From positions 124,001 to 188,000 of the forward strand of contig NZ_PTQY01000006.1 in the NCBI RefSeq assembly GCF_002943465.1: a DNA stretch of 64,000 bases, written 5' to 3'. Position 1 is the stretch's first letter; each line of letters starts with the position of its first letter. Both the position numbers and the translations under genes were made by a program. Of this stretch, positions 54,118 to 63,128 are shown piece after piece. The notes beneath the pieces are model-generated. The model was given only the letters and a program-made list of their open reading frames with translations, did not search any database and was not told the origin of the DNA. The stretch is from Rhodoferax sp. TS-BS-61-7 (GTDB lineage Bacteria > Pseudomonadota > Gammaproteobacteria > Burkholderiales > Burkholderiaceae_C).

Positions 54118-54620
54118 GGCGTGGCTCCTTGCAGCCCTTGCAACAAAGCCTGGCCAGCGGCGGTGTGGGCCAGCAGCGTGACGCTGCGGCTGCTGTCATC
54201 CAGCGTGCGGATGTGCAGGTCTACATCGGCCACGGGGAGCACGCCCGCGGCTTTCTCGGGCCATTCGGCGAGCTTGAGGCCGGCGCTGGCAAAGATGTCG
54301 CGAAAGCCCGCCTCTTCCCACTCGCGCGGGTCGTTGAAGCGGTAGAAGTCAAAGTGCCAGATGTTGAGGGCGTCCAGTTCGTAGGGCTCGACCACGGCGT
54401 AGGTGGGGCTCTTGATGCGGCCTGTCACGCCCAGCGCCTGCAGCAGGTGGCGCACCAGCGTGGTCTTGCCGGCGCCCAGGTCCCCATGCAGGGCCACAAA
54501 GGCGTTGGCCAGTGCGGGCTGCGTGGCCCAGTGTTGTGCAAAGGCTTGGGTGGCGGCCTCGTCCGGCCAGGCCAGGGTGGCGCTTTCTACAATGGGGTGG
54601 TGACGATCAACAGCGTGCAA
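54114..54620 (-). CDS. tsaE: tRNA threonylcarbamoyladenosine biosynthesis ATPase
   Basis: About 168 residues. TsaE supplies ATPase activity to the TsaBD complex that makes t6A37 in tRNA. Walker A GDLGAGKTTLVRHLL, SPTYAVVEPYE, and IWHFDFYRF are conserved. No ATG is available in the right place; candidates are TTG at 54620 or 54632 (upstream of ESATLAWPDEAATQAF, where the family begins). Any of these overlaps the first codons of the divergent queG gene. Its stop overlaps amiC (ATGA). Confidence 0.85.
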   Translation of the reverse strand: MHAVDRHHPIVESATLAWPDEAATQAFAQHWATQPALANAFVALHGDLGAGKTTLVRHLLQALGVTGRIKSPTYAVVEPYELDALNIWHFDFYRFNDPREWEEAGFRDIFASAGLKLAEWPEKAAGVLPVADVDLHIRTLDDSSRSVTLLAHTAAGQALLQGLQGATP

Positions 54621-55745
54621 GACAAGGCTCAATTCAGTGGCGACCAGCTGGTCGCCCAGGTGCGGGCCTGGGCCCGGGAACTTGGATTCTCCCAAATTGG
54701 CGTGGCCGGTGTCGATTTGTCGTCCGCCGAGGCTGGTTTATTGGCCTGGTTGTCGCACGGTTTCCACGGTGAGATGGGCTATATGGCCCAGCATGGCCTC
54801 AAACGGGCCCGCCCGGCCGAGCTGGTGCCGGGCACGGTGAGCGTGATTACGGCGCGCATGGACTACCTGCCGCAGGCCACCGAAGCCGGCTGGCAGGATG
54901 CGGAACTGGCGCGCCTGCAGCGCCCCGGCGAGGGCATTGTGTCGCTGTACGCGCGGGGGCGGGACTACCACAAGGTGTTGCGCAACCGCCTGCAAAAATT
55001 GGCCGACCGGCTGTCCGAGCACATGGGCCCGCTGGGCTACCGCGTGTTCACGGACAGTGCGCCAGTGCTGGAGGCCGAGCTGGCTTCGCGCAGTGGCCAG
55101 GGCTGGCGCGGCAAACACACGCTGCTGCTGAACCGAGAGGCCGGCTCCATGTTTTTTCTGGGTGAGATTTATGTGGACGTGGCGCTGCCCGCCAGCGCGC
55201 CGGTAGATCCACACTGCGGCAGCTGCAGCGCCTGCATCAGCGCCTGCCCCACGCAGGCCATCATCGCGCCGCACCGGCTGGACGCGCGGCGTTGCATCTC
55301 CTACCTGACCATCGAACACGCGGGCCCCATTCCGCTGGAGATGCGGCCACTGATCGGCAACCGCATCTACGGCTGCGACGACTGCCAGCTGGTCTGCCCC
55401 TGGAACAAGTTCGCCCAGCGCAGCAGCCTGCCCGATTTTGACGCTCGCGAGGGCCTGGCTGGTGAGCAGCTGGCGAAGCTGCTGGACTGGAGTGAAGACA
55501 CCTTTTTGAAACACACTGAAGGCAGCCCGATCCGCCGCATCGGCCACGCGCGCTGGCTGCGCAATGTGGCCGTGGCGCTGGGCAATGCGCTGCATGGTAC
55601 GGGTCTGAGCACGGCTCAGCGCGCCACCATGGTCCAGTCCTTGCAACGCCGCACCCACCACCCGGACCCGCTGGTGCAAGAGCATGTGCAGTGGGCCCTG
55701 CAGACTTCCTCCGCTTTTCCCGTTTCTTCCGACGCAACACCATGA
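54600..55745 (+). CDS. queG: epoxyqueuosine reductase
   Basis: About 381 residues. QueG makes queuosine from epoxyqueuosine in tRNA, with cobalamin and two 4Fe-4S clusters. The N-terminal VRAWARELGFSQIGVAGVDL, the cluster motifs CGSCSACISACPTQAI and CDDCQLVCPWNK, and SPIRRIGHARWLRN near the end are conserved. I chose the GTG at 54600 (another GTG at 54597 is equal); it lies inside the divergent tsaE 5' end. The stop overlaps the cysteine hydrolase start. Confidence 0.92.
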   Translation: MTINSVQDKAQFSGDQLVAQVRAWARELGFSQIGVAGVDLSSAEAGLLAWLSHGFHGEMGYMAQHGLKRARPAELVPGTVSVITARMDYLPQATEAGWQDAELARLQRPGEGIVSLYARGRDYHKVLRNRLQKLADRLSEHMGPLGYRVFTDSAPVLEAELASRSGQGWRGKHTLLLNREAGSMFFLGEIYVDVALPASAPVDPHCGSCSACISACPTQAIIAPHRLDARRCISYLTIEHAGPIPLEMRPLIGNRIYGCDDCQLVCPWNKFAQRSSLPDFDAREGLAGEQLAKLLDWSEDTFLKHTEGSPIRRIGHARWLRNVAVALGNALHGTGLSTAQRATMVQSLQRRTHHPDPLVQEHVQWALQTSSAFPVSSDATP

Positions 55746-56542
55746 CCTCTTACGACCTGCTCGTCATCGACCCGCAAAACGACTTCCTCGACATCGCGGG
55801 CGCAGCCCTGCCGGTGCCCGGCGCTAATGCCGACATGGACCGGCTGGCCGCGTGGTTGACCACACACGCGGGCCAAGTGCAAAGCCTCACCGTCACGCTG
55901 GACTCCCACGCCAGCGTGGGCGTGGAGCGCACCAGCTTCTGGCAACAGGCGGATGGCAGTGCCGTTGCGCCGTTCACGCTGATTCGCGCGGCCGATGTGC
56001 AGGCCGGTACCTTCCGCCCGCGCCATACCTACAAGATGGCCGAGGTGTTGGCCTACCTGCAAGCGCTGGAAGCCACAGGCCAGCGCCAGCTCATCGTCTG
56101 GCCGGTGCACTGCGTGTTGGGCACCTGGGGTCACAACATCCACAGCGGGCTGAGCGACGCCATTGCGCACTGGGAGCAAAGCACGGGGCGCAGCTGCCAC
56201 AAGGTGCTCAAGGGCCAGAACCCCATGACCGAGCAGTACAGCGCCTTCAAGGCCGAGGTGCCGCGGGCCGATGACGAAAGAACCCTGCTCAACAAGCCCC
56301 TGATGCGCACCCTGTCTGCGCAAGGCGCTACGCTTTTAATAGCGGGCGAGGCGCTGAGCCACTGTGTGGCAGCCTCGGTGAGTGACCTGATGGCAGAGCT
56401 GCCGGCGGCGCGGTTGCAGGCTACCGTGCTGCTGACCGACTGCATGAGCCCTGTCACCGGTTTTGAAACCATGGGCCAGGACTTTCTGGCGCAGGCGCGT
56501 GCAGCGGGCCTGCGCACCGCCACGTTGGGTTCACTTATCTAA
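55742..56542 (+). CDS. cysteine hydrolase (nicotinamidase/isochorismatase-like)
   Basis: 266-residue hydrolase: DLLVIDPQNDF (catalytic Asp and metal region), VWPVHCVLGTWGHNI, and LLIAGEALSHCVAASV with the catalytic Cys. Longer than typical nicotinamidases. The substrate is unknown. It overlaps queG by 4 bases and the convergent MBL gene by 8 bases. The sequence coding LSAQGATLLIAG shows similarity to half of the dispersed element. Confidence 0.83.
   Translation: MTSYDLLVIDPQNDFLDIAGAALPVPGANADMDRLAAWLTTHAGQVQSLTVTLDSHASVGVERTSFWQQADGSAVAPFTLIRAADVQAGTFRPRHTYKMAEVLAYLQALEATGQRQLIVWPVHCVLGTWGHNIHSGLSDAIAHWEQSTGRSCHKVLKGQNPMTEQYSAFKAEVPRADDERTLLNKPLMRTLSAQGATLLIAGEALSHCVAASVSDLMAELPAARLQATVLLTDCMSPVTGFETMGQDFLAQARAAGLRTATLGSLI
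56312..56347. repeat. possible partial dispersed element
   Basis: Half-length similarity to the family: on the minus strand CGCTATTAAAAGCGTAGCG and CCTTGCGCAGA. Read as TLSAQGATLLIAG next to the catalytic Cys region; this may be a decayed copy or chance, since the peptide is near normal for the family. Confidence 0.4.
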
Positions 56543-57548
56543 CTACGGGCGGAAGCCCGGCAAACACATCCATGGGCTGCCACTCCAGCGGCAGCCGGAT
56601 GTCCACCTGGTCTTGCGCAGCGCGCTGCTGCAAGAACTGCATGGACGCCTCAAAGTCGTCCAGCGGCTTGGGCATGGGCTGCATGGGCAGGGTGGATGGA
56701 ATCCAGAAATCGTCCCAGTGGATGGGAATGACACGCCGCGCACCCACCGTTGCCACGGTCTCTTGCCAGTAGGCGGCTTTGTGCTCGGTGCTGCGCGGGC
56801 CCATGGCGCCAATGCCCAGCAAGACCACATCGGCCTTCACCCCCCGCAGCGCACCGGGCACAAAACCAGCGGTGCCAGTGATCAGCAGGCTGCGCCCGTC
56901 GTGGGTGATGTGGGCCACATAACTCTGGCCTTCCTTGTACTCGGTGGCGCGTACGGGCGGCTTCAGCGGTGCGGTGATTTCGCCGCCGGTAAACCCCGTG
57001 GGCGTGTGCAGCGCCGGGTACAGCGTGACCGTGAAGCGGCCGAAGGTGTAGGGCTTGCGCAGCTCGGCCGTGCGGATTTGCGCCTCGGGCAGGCCCCAGC
57101 CGCGGCCCACCATGGCGGTGGAGCTGGAGCCCAGCAGCAGCGCGCCGGTGCGCTTGGCCACCTCGGGGGCGTCCATGGCGTGGTCGTAATGGGAGTGCAG
57201 GGGAATCACCGCGGCCAGCTTGCCGGTGCGTGCCGGAATGCCGGCGCGCTGCAGGCCGGCGGCAATGCCGGCCACATCGGGTTCTACCTGGCGCACAAAG
57301 GTGGTGAGTTTGTCGGGGCGGGAGAAAAATCCATCGGTCAGCAGCGCGGTTTCACCATCGTCCAGCAGCACCGTGGCTACGCCCAAAAAACTCACGCGCA
57401 GTGGCGTCTCTGCGGGCGTGGGGGCCTGCCAGCGCAGGGCAGTCAGACCTTCCAGGCCCGGCGGATGGCTGAGTAGCCAGGCCAGTGCGGCGGCGCCCAC
57501 CGCCAATACCAACACAACGACAACTGCCAAGCGCTTGAACAATTTCAT
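56535..57548 (-). CDS. MBL-fold metallo-hydrolase, membrane-anchored
   Basis: 337-residue protein with one N-terminal membrane helix (residues about 8-28). HSHYDHAMD is the zinc motif; SFLGVATVLLDDG, LLTDGFFSRPDK, and PIHWDDFWIP near the end fit the NAPE-PLD/UlaG branch of the family. Substrate unknown. The 3' end overlaps the hydrolase gene by 8 bases. Confidence 0.87.
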   Translation of the reverse strand: MKLFKRLAVVVVLVLAVGAAALAWLLSHPPGLEGLTALRWQAPTPAETPLRVSFLGVATVLLDDGETALLTDGFFSRPDKLTTFVRQVEPDVAGIAAGLQRAGIPARTGKLAAVIPLHSHYDHAMDAPEVAKRTGALLLGSSSTAMVGRGWGLPEAQIRTAELRKPYTFGRFTVTLYPALHTPTGFTGGEITAPLKPPVRATEYKEGQSYVAHITHDGRSLLITGTAGFVPGALRGVKADVVLLGIGAMGPRSTEHKAAYWQETVATVGARRVIPIHWDDFWIPSTLPMQPMPKPLDDFEASMQFLQQRAAQDQVDIRLPLEWQPMDVFAGLPPVVR

Positions 57549-57563
57549 GCGCGCAGTGTAGGG

Positions 57564-57692
57564 TCAGCGGCGTGGGCGTGAGAGTCGCGTGCGTTGCAGG
57601 GCCAGCAGTTCACCCACACCCTGCACCAGGGCCAGCGTGACGGCCAGCCAGGGCAGCAGGGGGCTGCGGCGGGGGGTGGAGCGGCGCCGCAT
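57564..57692 (-). CDS. tiny ORF, 42 residues, second of pair
   Basis: Short reading frame starting MRRRSTPRRSPLLPWLAVTL with one hydrophobic segment and Arg-rich ends. Its ATG shares one base with the stop of the upstream 29-residue ORF (TGATG coupling). It is just upstream of the MBL gene on the same strand. Small membrane peptide or chance; no known family. Confidence 0.45.
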   Translation of the reverse strand: MRRRSTPRRSPLLPWLAVTLALVQGVGELLALQRTRLSRPRR

Positions 57693-57781
57693 CAGACTTC
57701 GATCAGGGCCACTGGCTCCAGCCAGTTGTCTTCGAACAGTTCGTCGAGCAAACGTTGCAGTCCAAGCAGTTTGAGGATCAT
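57692..57781 (-). CDS. tiny ORF, 29 residues, first of pair
   Basis: Amphipathic acidic peptide containing LLGLQRLLDELFEDNWLEP. A CGGGAG ribosome site lies 6 bases upstream of the ATG at 57781. It is coupled to the 42-residue ORF and lies 59 bases from the divergent M14 gene. Not recognised. Confidence 0.45.
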   Translation of the reverse strand: MILKLLGLQRLLDELFEDNWLEPVALIEV

Positions 57782-57839
57782 GGAAGGCTCCCGGCGGGTT
57801 GCAGATGCAGCCACTCTAGGCGGCGAATGTGACGCTTTG

Positions 57840-58943
57840 ATGGCACTGTGGTGGCATGGCATCAGCCCACGAAAAGAGGCTGCACCGGGGGCTGCGGCCC
57901 ACTATGCTGGCGCGTTACCTGGAGCTTTGCCCTTGTCACCACGCGCCCTCGATGCCCTGACCGAACTGGAGCGAATCCTGCAGCTGGCCGGCAGCCGTGT
58001 GCAGACCCGCGTGGTGCGCGAGGTGGACTGCCGTGGCACGGCATTGCCGGTCTACGCCATCGCACTGGGCAACCCGGACCCGCAGGTGCCCGCTATCGGC
58101 TTCTTTGGCGGTGTGCACGGCCTGGAGCGCATCGGCGCCGAGGTGGTGATCGCCTACCTGCACAGTATCGTGATGCGCCTGACCTGGGACCACACGCTGC
58201 ACCGCCAGCTCGAATCCTTGCGCCTGGTGTTCATGCCCCTGGTCAACCCCGGCGGCATGGCGCTGGGCACACGCGCCAACCCGTGTGGTGTGGACCTGAT
58301 GCGCAACGCCCCGGTGGATGCGCTGGAGCCGGTGCCCGCCCTGGTGGGCGGCCAGCGCCTGAGCGCACGCCTGCCCTGGTACCGCGGCCGGGCCGGAGCG
58401 CCCATGGAAGAAGAAAACCAGGCCGTGTGTGAAGTGGTGGCACAGGAGCTGTTGCCACGGCCCTTCAGCATGTCGGTGGACTGCCATTCGGGTTTTGGCG
58501 TGCAGGACCGGCTGTGGTTCCCGTTTGCCCACACACGCCAGGCGCTGCACCACCTGGCCGAGATGTATGCACTGCAGGTCATCTTCCGCCAGACCTACAA
58601 CCACCACCCCTATGTGTTTGAGCCGCAAAGCCTGCAGTACCTGGCACACGGCGACCTGTGGGACCACCTCTACCTACAGTCGCGTGCGGCGCCGGAGCGG
58701 GTGTTTTTGCCGCTCACGCTGGAGATGGGCTCGTGGTTATGGATCAAGAAAAACCCACGCCAGCTGTTCAGCCGCCACGGCATCTTCAACCCGCTGATTG
58801 GCCATCGGCAGGAGCGCGTGTTGCGCCGCCACTTGTGGATGCTGGACTTTTTAACCCGCGCGGCTTGCAGTGCGGAGTCGTGGGTGCCACAGGATAACCA
58901 GCGCCACGCCCTGCATGCCGAGGCGCTGCAGCATTGGTACTGA
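57840..58943 (+). CDS. M14 family zinc carboxypeptidase-like protein
   Basis: 367-residue protein. Zinc ligands HGLE (GFFGGVHGLERIGAE) and a later His in VDCHSGFGVQDRLWFPF, with a possible catalytic Glu in LTLEMGSWLW. PLVNPGGMALGTRANPCGVDLMRN is typical of the M14 succinylglutamate desuccinylase-like branch. Substrate unknown. The start at 57840 is the best ATG, but the conserved part begins near residue 30, so a later start (TTG) is possible. Confidence 0.82.
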   Translation: MALWWHGISPRKEAAPGAAAHYAGALPGALPLSPRALDALTELERILQLAGSRVQTRVVREVDCRGTALPVYAIALGNPDPQVPAIGFFGGVHGLERIGAEVVIAYLHSIVMRLTWDHTLHRQLESLRLVFMPLVNPGGMALGTRANPCGVDLMRNAPVDALEPVPALVGGQRLSARLPWYRGRAGAPMEEENQAVCEVVAQELLPRPFSMSVDCHSGFGVQDRLWFPFAHTRQALHHLAEMYALQVIFRQTYNHHPYVFEPQSLQYLAHGDLWDHLYLQSRAAPERVFLPLTLEMGSWLWIKKNPRQLFSRHGIFNPLIGHRQERVLRRHLWMLDFLTRAACSAESWVPQDNQRHALHAEALQHWY

Positions 58944-58952
58944 GCAGGTTGG

Positions 58953-59864
58953 TTACAGGGAGCGCAGCACGCCCAGTGCAAAGGGCAGGCTGGCCATGCC
59001 GAGCAGGGTGGACAGGGTGACCAAGCCGGCCACATAGGCGCCGTCGTAGCCCATGCGCGCGGCCAGCACATAACAACTGGACGCGGTGGGCAGGGCCGAG
59101 AAGGCCAGCAGCATAGTGGCTTGGGTCGGGTTGAGCCTGAACAGCAGGGCCACGCCCAACGCGGCGATGGGCGTGAGTGCGTGGCGAATCACCAGCACGG
59201 ACACGGCCAGTGCCTTGCCGCGCGCCAGCGCGCCCAGCTGCATGCCGGCACCGGCGGCCATCAGGCCCAAGGCCAGCGAGGCTGCGCCCAGGCGGGTGAC
59301 GGTGGGTTCCAGCCAAACGGGGATGCTGAAACCCATGAGGTTGGCGACCAGCCCGGAGGCGGTGGCGATGATGAGCGGGTTGCGCAGCAGCTCGCGTGCA
59401 AAACCACGCTGCGCATGGCGCGCCATGGGCCACACAGCTGCCACGTTGAACAGCGGGACACACACACCAATCAGCACCGCAATCAGTTGCAGGCCTTGCG
59501 GGCCCGCCAGCCGGTCGGCAATGGCCAGGCCGATGAACGAATTGAAGCGGAAGGCAATTTGTGCACTGGAGGCGTGGTCCCGGGCGTCGATGTGGCGACC
59601 CAGCCAGGGCAGGCGGGGGAGGGCATAGGCCATGGCAATGCCGATCAGGCCCGTGGCCCAGCCGGCGCCCATGAGGCTGGAGGCTGCACCCAAGTCCAGC
59701 GGGCTTTTCACAATCGAGTGGAACAGCAGCACCGGGAACAGAAAGTAGTACACCAGCGACTCCACCTGCTCCCAGACGGGCCGGTTCAGCGCGGTGTAGC
59801 GGCATACCAGGTAACCCACCAGAATGAGGGAGAAATCGGGGAAAAGGAGTTGGGCGTAGTTCAC
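58953..59864 (-). CDS. AEC family transporter (auxin efflux carrier-like)
   Basis: 303-residue protein with about ten membrane helices: [21 protein letters not shown] at the start, [19 protein letters not shown] in the middle, and a C-terminal repeat. AEC proteins export organic acids or malonate-like compounds; substrate unknown. I chose the GTG at 59864 as the usual N-terminus of the family; an upstream start at 59960 would add 32 residues without homologous character. Confidence 0.85.
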   Translation of the reverse strand: MNYAQLLFPDFSLILVGYLVCRYTALNRPVWEQVESLVYYFLFPVLLFHSIVKSPLDLGAASSLMGAGWATGLIGIAMAYALPRLPWLGRHIDARDHASSAQIAFRFNSFIGLAIADRLAGPQGLQLIAVLIGVCVPLFNVAAVWPMARHAQRGFARELLRNPLIIATASGLVANLMGFSIPVWLEPTVTRLGAASLALGLMAAGAGMQLGALARGKALAVSVLVIRHALTPIAALGVALLFRLNPTQATMLLAFSALPTASSCYVLAARMGYDGAYVAGLVTLSTLLGMASLPFALGVLRSL

Positions 59865-59977
59865 CCCAGAAGGATAGCAGCCGGGCGCCGTGGCTTCGGG
59901 TTTCCACGGGGTGGGGGTGTAAGCCTGTGTCGGCTGCCAAGCGGGTACCATCCCCGGCAAACCAACAGGAGATTGCC

Positions 59978-60940
59978 ATGCACCGTAGAGTTCTGTTTGC
60001 CATGGGCTTGTTAGCCGCCTCCAGTGCGGCGCTGGCCCAAGGCTACCCCAACAAGGTCATCAAGCTGCAGGTGCCATTTGCGCCGGGTGGCACCACCGAC
60101 ATCATTGCCCGCGTGATTGCCGACCCGCTGGGCAAGGTGTTGGGCCAGACGGTGGTGGTGGAGAACAAGGCCGGTGGCGGCGGCGTGGTGGGGGCCAATG
60201 AGACAGCCAAATCGGCGCCCGATGGGTATTCGCTGGGCATGGCCACGGTGTCTACGGTGGCAGCCAACCCGGCCATCAACCCCAAGAACCCCTACAACCC
60301 GCTCACCGATTTCACACCCATCGTCAATATTGCGGCCACGCCCAATGTGATTGCGGTGCACCCGAGTTTTCCGGCCAAAGACTACAAGAGTTTTATGGCT
60401 GAACTGAAGAAGAGCCCAGGCAAGCACTCTTATGCGTCTTCTGGTACGGGGGGCATCGGCCATATGCAGACCGAGTTGTTCAAGAACCTGGCGGGTGTGT
60501 TTATTACCCACATTCCCTACCGAGGCGCGGGCCCGGCTTTGAACGACACCGTGGGCGGCCAGGTGCCACTGATTTTTGACAATCTGCCGTCGGCCTTGCC
60601 TTTCATCCAGAGCAACCGTTTGGTGCCGATCGTGGTGGCCGCGCCCCAACGCCTGGCGCAGCTTCCCAATGTGCCTACCTTCAAAGAAGTGGGGCTGGAG
60701 CCCGTGAATCGCATGGCCTTCTATGGGATTTACGGGCCCAAGGGGCTGCCCAAAGAGGTGGTGGACAAGGTCAACGCCGCCGTACGCAAAGTGCTGGAAG
60801 ACCCGGCCGTGCGCAAGCGTATTGAAGAAACCGGTTCGCTGATCGAAGGCAACAGCCCCGAGCAGTTCTCTGCCCAGATCAAGGCCGAGTTCGAGGTGTA
60901 CAAAAAGGTGGTGGAGTCCGCCAAACTGCGTCTGGAATGA
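59978..60940 (+). CDS. Bug/TctC-family substrate-binding protein
   Basis: 320-residue periplasmic protein with signal peptide ending AALAQ (residue about 21). [41 protein letters not shown], and [18 protein letters not shown] are hallmarks of Bug (Bordetella uptake gene) proteins of the tripartite tricarboxylate family. These are abundant in Comamonadaceae, often without membrane partners, as here. It overlaps xerD by 4 bases. Confidence 0.93.
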   Translation: MHRRVLFAMGLLAASSAALAQGYPNKVIKLQVPFAPGGTTDIIARVIADPLGKVLGQTVVVENKAGGGGVVGANETAKSAPDGYSLGMATVSTVAANPAINPKNPYNPLTDFTPIVNIAATPNVIAVHPSFPAKDYKSFMAELKKSPGKHSYASSGTGGIGHMQTELFKNLAGVFITHIPYRGAGPALNDTVGGQVPLIFDNLPSALPFIQSNRLVPIVVAAPQRLAQLPNVPTFKEVGLEPVNRMAFYGIYGPKGLPKEVVDKVNAAVRKVLEDPAVRKRIEETGSLIEGNSPEQFSAQIKAEFEVYKKVVESAKLRLE

Positions 60941-61842
60941 CAGCAGGCGGCGTAGACACGTCTTCGATCGATACCTTTATCGACGCGTTGTGGTTGGAAG
61001 AAGGGCTGTCCAAAAACACCCTTCAGGCCTACCGCCGCGACCTCACGCTGTTTGCGCAGTGGTTGCAAACCACACCCCTGGTGGCCGCACAAGAGCTGCA
61101 TATCCAGGGTTACTTTGCCGCCCAGCATGCGCAGACCAAGGCCACCACGGCCAACCGGCGGCTGACCGTATTTCGCCGCTACTTTCGCTGGGCCTTGCGT
61201 GAGGGCCTGGTCCAGCAGGACCCGACCCTCAGGCTCGATGCCGCCAAGCAAGCCCCACGCATTCCCAAAAGCCTGACCGAGGCACAGGTGGAAGCCTTGC
61301 TGGCTGCACCCGACACCAGCGAGGCGCTGGGTGTGCGCGACCGCACCATGCTGGAGCTGATGTATGCCAGCGGCCTGCGTGTGAGTGAACTGGTGGAGTT
61401 GCGGGTGCTCAATCTGGGGCTGAACGAGGGCGTGTTGCGTGTGATGGGCAAGGGGTCCAAGGAACGCATGGTGCCATTTGGCGAAGTGGCTGGCGAATGG
61501 TTGCAACGTTATCTGGGCCAGGCCCGGGGTGAGTTGCTAGGTCCCAAACAAACCCAGGATCTGTTTGTCACCGTGCGTGGCAGCAAGGCCGGCAGTGCCA
61601 TGACACGTGTGATGTTCTGGACGCTGGTGAAACGGTATGCCTTGCAGGCGGGCATTCGGGTCCCTATCTCGCCACACACGCTGCGCCATGCTTTTGCCAC
61701 CCATTTGTTGAACCATGGCGCAGATTTACGCTCGGTGCAAATGCTACTGGGCCACGCGGATATTTCGACCACCACCATCTATACCCATGTGGCCCGCGAA
61801 CGCTTGGCGGCGTTGCACGCCCAGCATCATCCGCGCGGGTGA
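60937..61842 (+). CDS. xerD: site-specific tyrosine recombinase XerD
   Basis: 301-residue recombinase that resolves chromosome dimers at dif with XerC. N-terminal SAM-like domain (residues about 8-95: [19 protein letters not shown]), then the catalytic domain with [37 protein letters not shown], and [15 protein letters not shown] (Arg, His, Arg, Tyr). This is housekeeping, not a mobile-element integrase: length, motifs and operon position are canonical. Confidence 0.95.
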   Translation: MTAGGVDTSSIDTFIDALWLEEGLSKNTLQAYRRDLTLFAQWLQTTPLVAAQELHIQGYFAAQHAQTKATTANRRLTVFRRYFRWALREGLVQQDPTLRLDAAKQAPRIPKSLTEAQVEALLAAPDTSEALGVRDRTMLELMYASGLRVSELVELRVLNLGLNEGVLRVMGKGSKERMVPFGEVAGEWLQRYLGQARGELLGPKQTQDLFVTVRGSKAGSAMTRVMFWTLVKRYALQAGIRVPISPHTLRHAFATHLLNHGADLRSVQMLLGHADISTTTIYTHVARERLAALHAQHHPRG

Positions 61843-61849
61843 AGCAGGC

Positions 61850-63103
61850 TTAGTCGAGCAGGGTTTCAGCCCAAGCCAGGGCCTGCAAGTGTGCCCAGTT
61901 AACCTGGTTGCTGTTGAGGCCCAGGGCCACAGAGGTGTTGGCAAATGTTTCGTCGTCGCCGGATTCGCAGGCCTGTGCCAGCGCCAGGTAGGGGGCCAAA
62001 GGACCGGTTCCGTAGAGCAGTGCATTGGTCACCGTCTCTGGCAGGCTCAATGTGGCCAGCGCGACGGGCATGGGTACGCCCAGCAAGGTGTCCAGCAAGG
62101 AAAAAATGCCCACTACAAAGGCGTTGTCGCTTTCCTCGGGCGGCAGGGTGTCTGCGGTCAGCAACTCCATCAGGCGCCCGCGGACCACGGCCGTGCTGCC
62201 CACCGCTGGTGGCACTTCGCCTGCCTGGGAGGTGGTTAGCAGCAAAGCAGCCCACTTGAAGAGTTTTTTGAGGCCCAGCAGCATCACCGCGTGTTTGAAA
62301 GACGTGACCTCGGTGCGCAGGCCAAAACTGGCCGAATTGATAAAGCGCAGCAGATTGAAGGACAGCGTAGGGTCGCGCTTGAGTACTTCTTCAATCTCGT
62401 GGGTGCTGGCCTGTTGGCGCACCAGATTGATGAGTTGCAGGATGGTGGCCTGCGCAGGGCGTATGGTTTGCCCCTCTACGAGGACAGGTTTGGCAAACCA
62501 ATAACCCTGAAACAGTTGCACACCCAGTTCTTGCAGCATTTCGTGCTGTTGTGCCGTTTCCACTTTTTCTGCCACCAGTTGCGCACTGGATTTGGACTGC
62601 GCCAGCTTGACAAAGGAACTGATGGAGGCGGGCTTGAGCACCGATACATCGAACTTGATGAAGGAGGCCAATGGCAGCCAGGTCTCGTAGGAGCGGGTGA
62701 GTACCGAGTAATCAAAAGCTAGGCGAAATCCACGCTCGCGCATGGCTTGGAGGGTGGGAAGTCGTGTCTGGATCTGCTCCAGCTGCGTTACGGGCAGCGG
62801 TGGTATTTCTAGCACGATCCGATCTGGCGCCACCAGCTCCAGGTGGCCACCGGCCAGGCTGTCATGCGTGCAGTTGATGAACAGGGTTTTCCTCTCCATC
62901 AAGGCCTCGGTGTCGGCCATGGACAGCAGGTTGAAGAGCAACTGGGCATCGCTGGAGGCCGTGTGTTGATCCGCCGCGACGGAGCGGTCAAACAATTCGT
63001 AGCCGAATACGCTGCGTTGGCTGTCCAGAATGGCTTGGCGTGCAATGGCGACCGGCGGACCTGCTGGGGCCGTGGCGGCTGCGTGGGAGGCGGTGTCAGG
63101 CAT
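61850..63103 (-). CDS. EAL-HDOD domain protein (YuxH/CdgJ type)
   Basis: 417-residue signalling protein: an N-terminal degenerate EAL domain (GYELFDRS in place of EAL; no DDFG motif, FDYS instead; residues about 18-215) and an HDOD domain (residues about 220-400, EVLKRDPTLSFNLLRFINSASFG). It probably does not cut c-di-GMP; CdgJ homologues influence motility. Ends convergent with xerD, 8 bases apart. Confidence 0.9.
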   Translation of the reverse strand: MPDTASHAAATAPAGPPVAIARQAILDSQRSVFGYELFDRSVAADQHTASSDAQLLFNLLSMADTEALMERKTLFINCTHDSLAGGHLELVAPDRIVLEIPPLPVTQLEQIQTRLPTLQAMRERGFRLAFDYSVLTRSYETWLPLASFIKFDVSVLKPASISSFVKLAQSKSSAQLVAEKVETAQQHEMLQELGVQLFQGYWFAKPVLVEGQTIRPAQATILQLINLVRQQASTHEIEEVLKRDPTLSFNLLRFINSASFGLRTEVTSFKHAVMLLGLKKLFKWAALLLTTSQAGEVPPAVGSTAVVRGRLMELLTADTLPPEESDNAFVVGIFSLLDTLLGVPMPVALATLSLPETVTNALLYGTGPLAPYLALAQACESGDDETFANTSVALGLNSNQVNWAHLQALAWAETLLD

Positions 63104-63128
63104 GGTGGTGTAAAAGGTTCAGGCCATT

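Noticed and set aside
60937..61842. Tyrosine recombinase as sign of a mobile element
   Set aside because: All features fit housekeeping XerD; no flanking attachment repeats, tRNA or phage genes.
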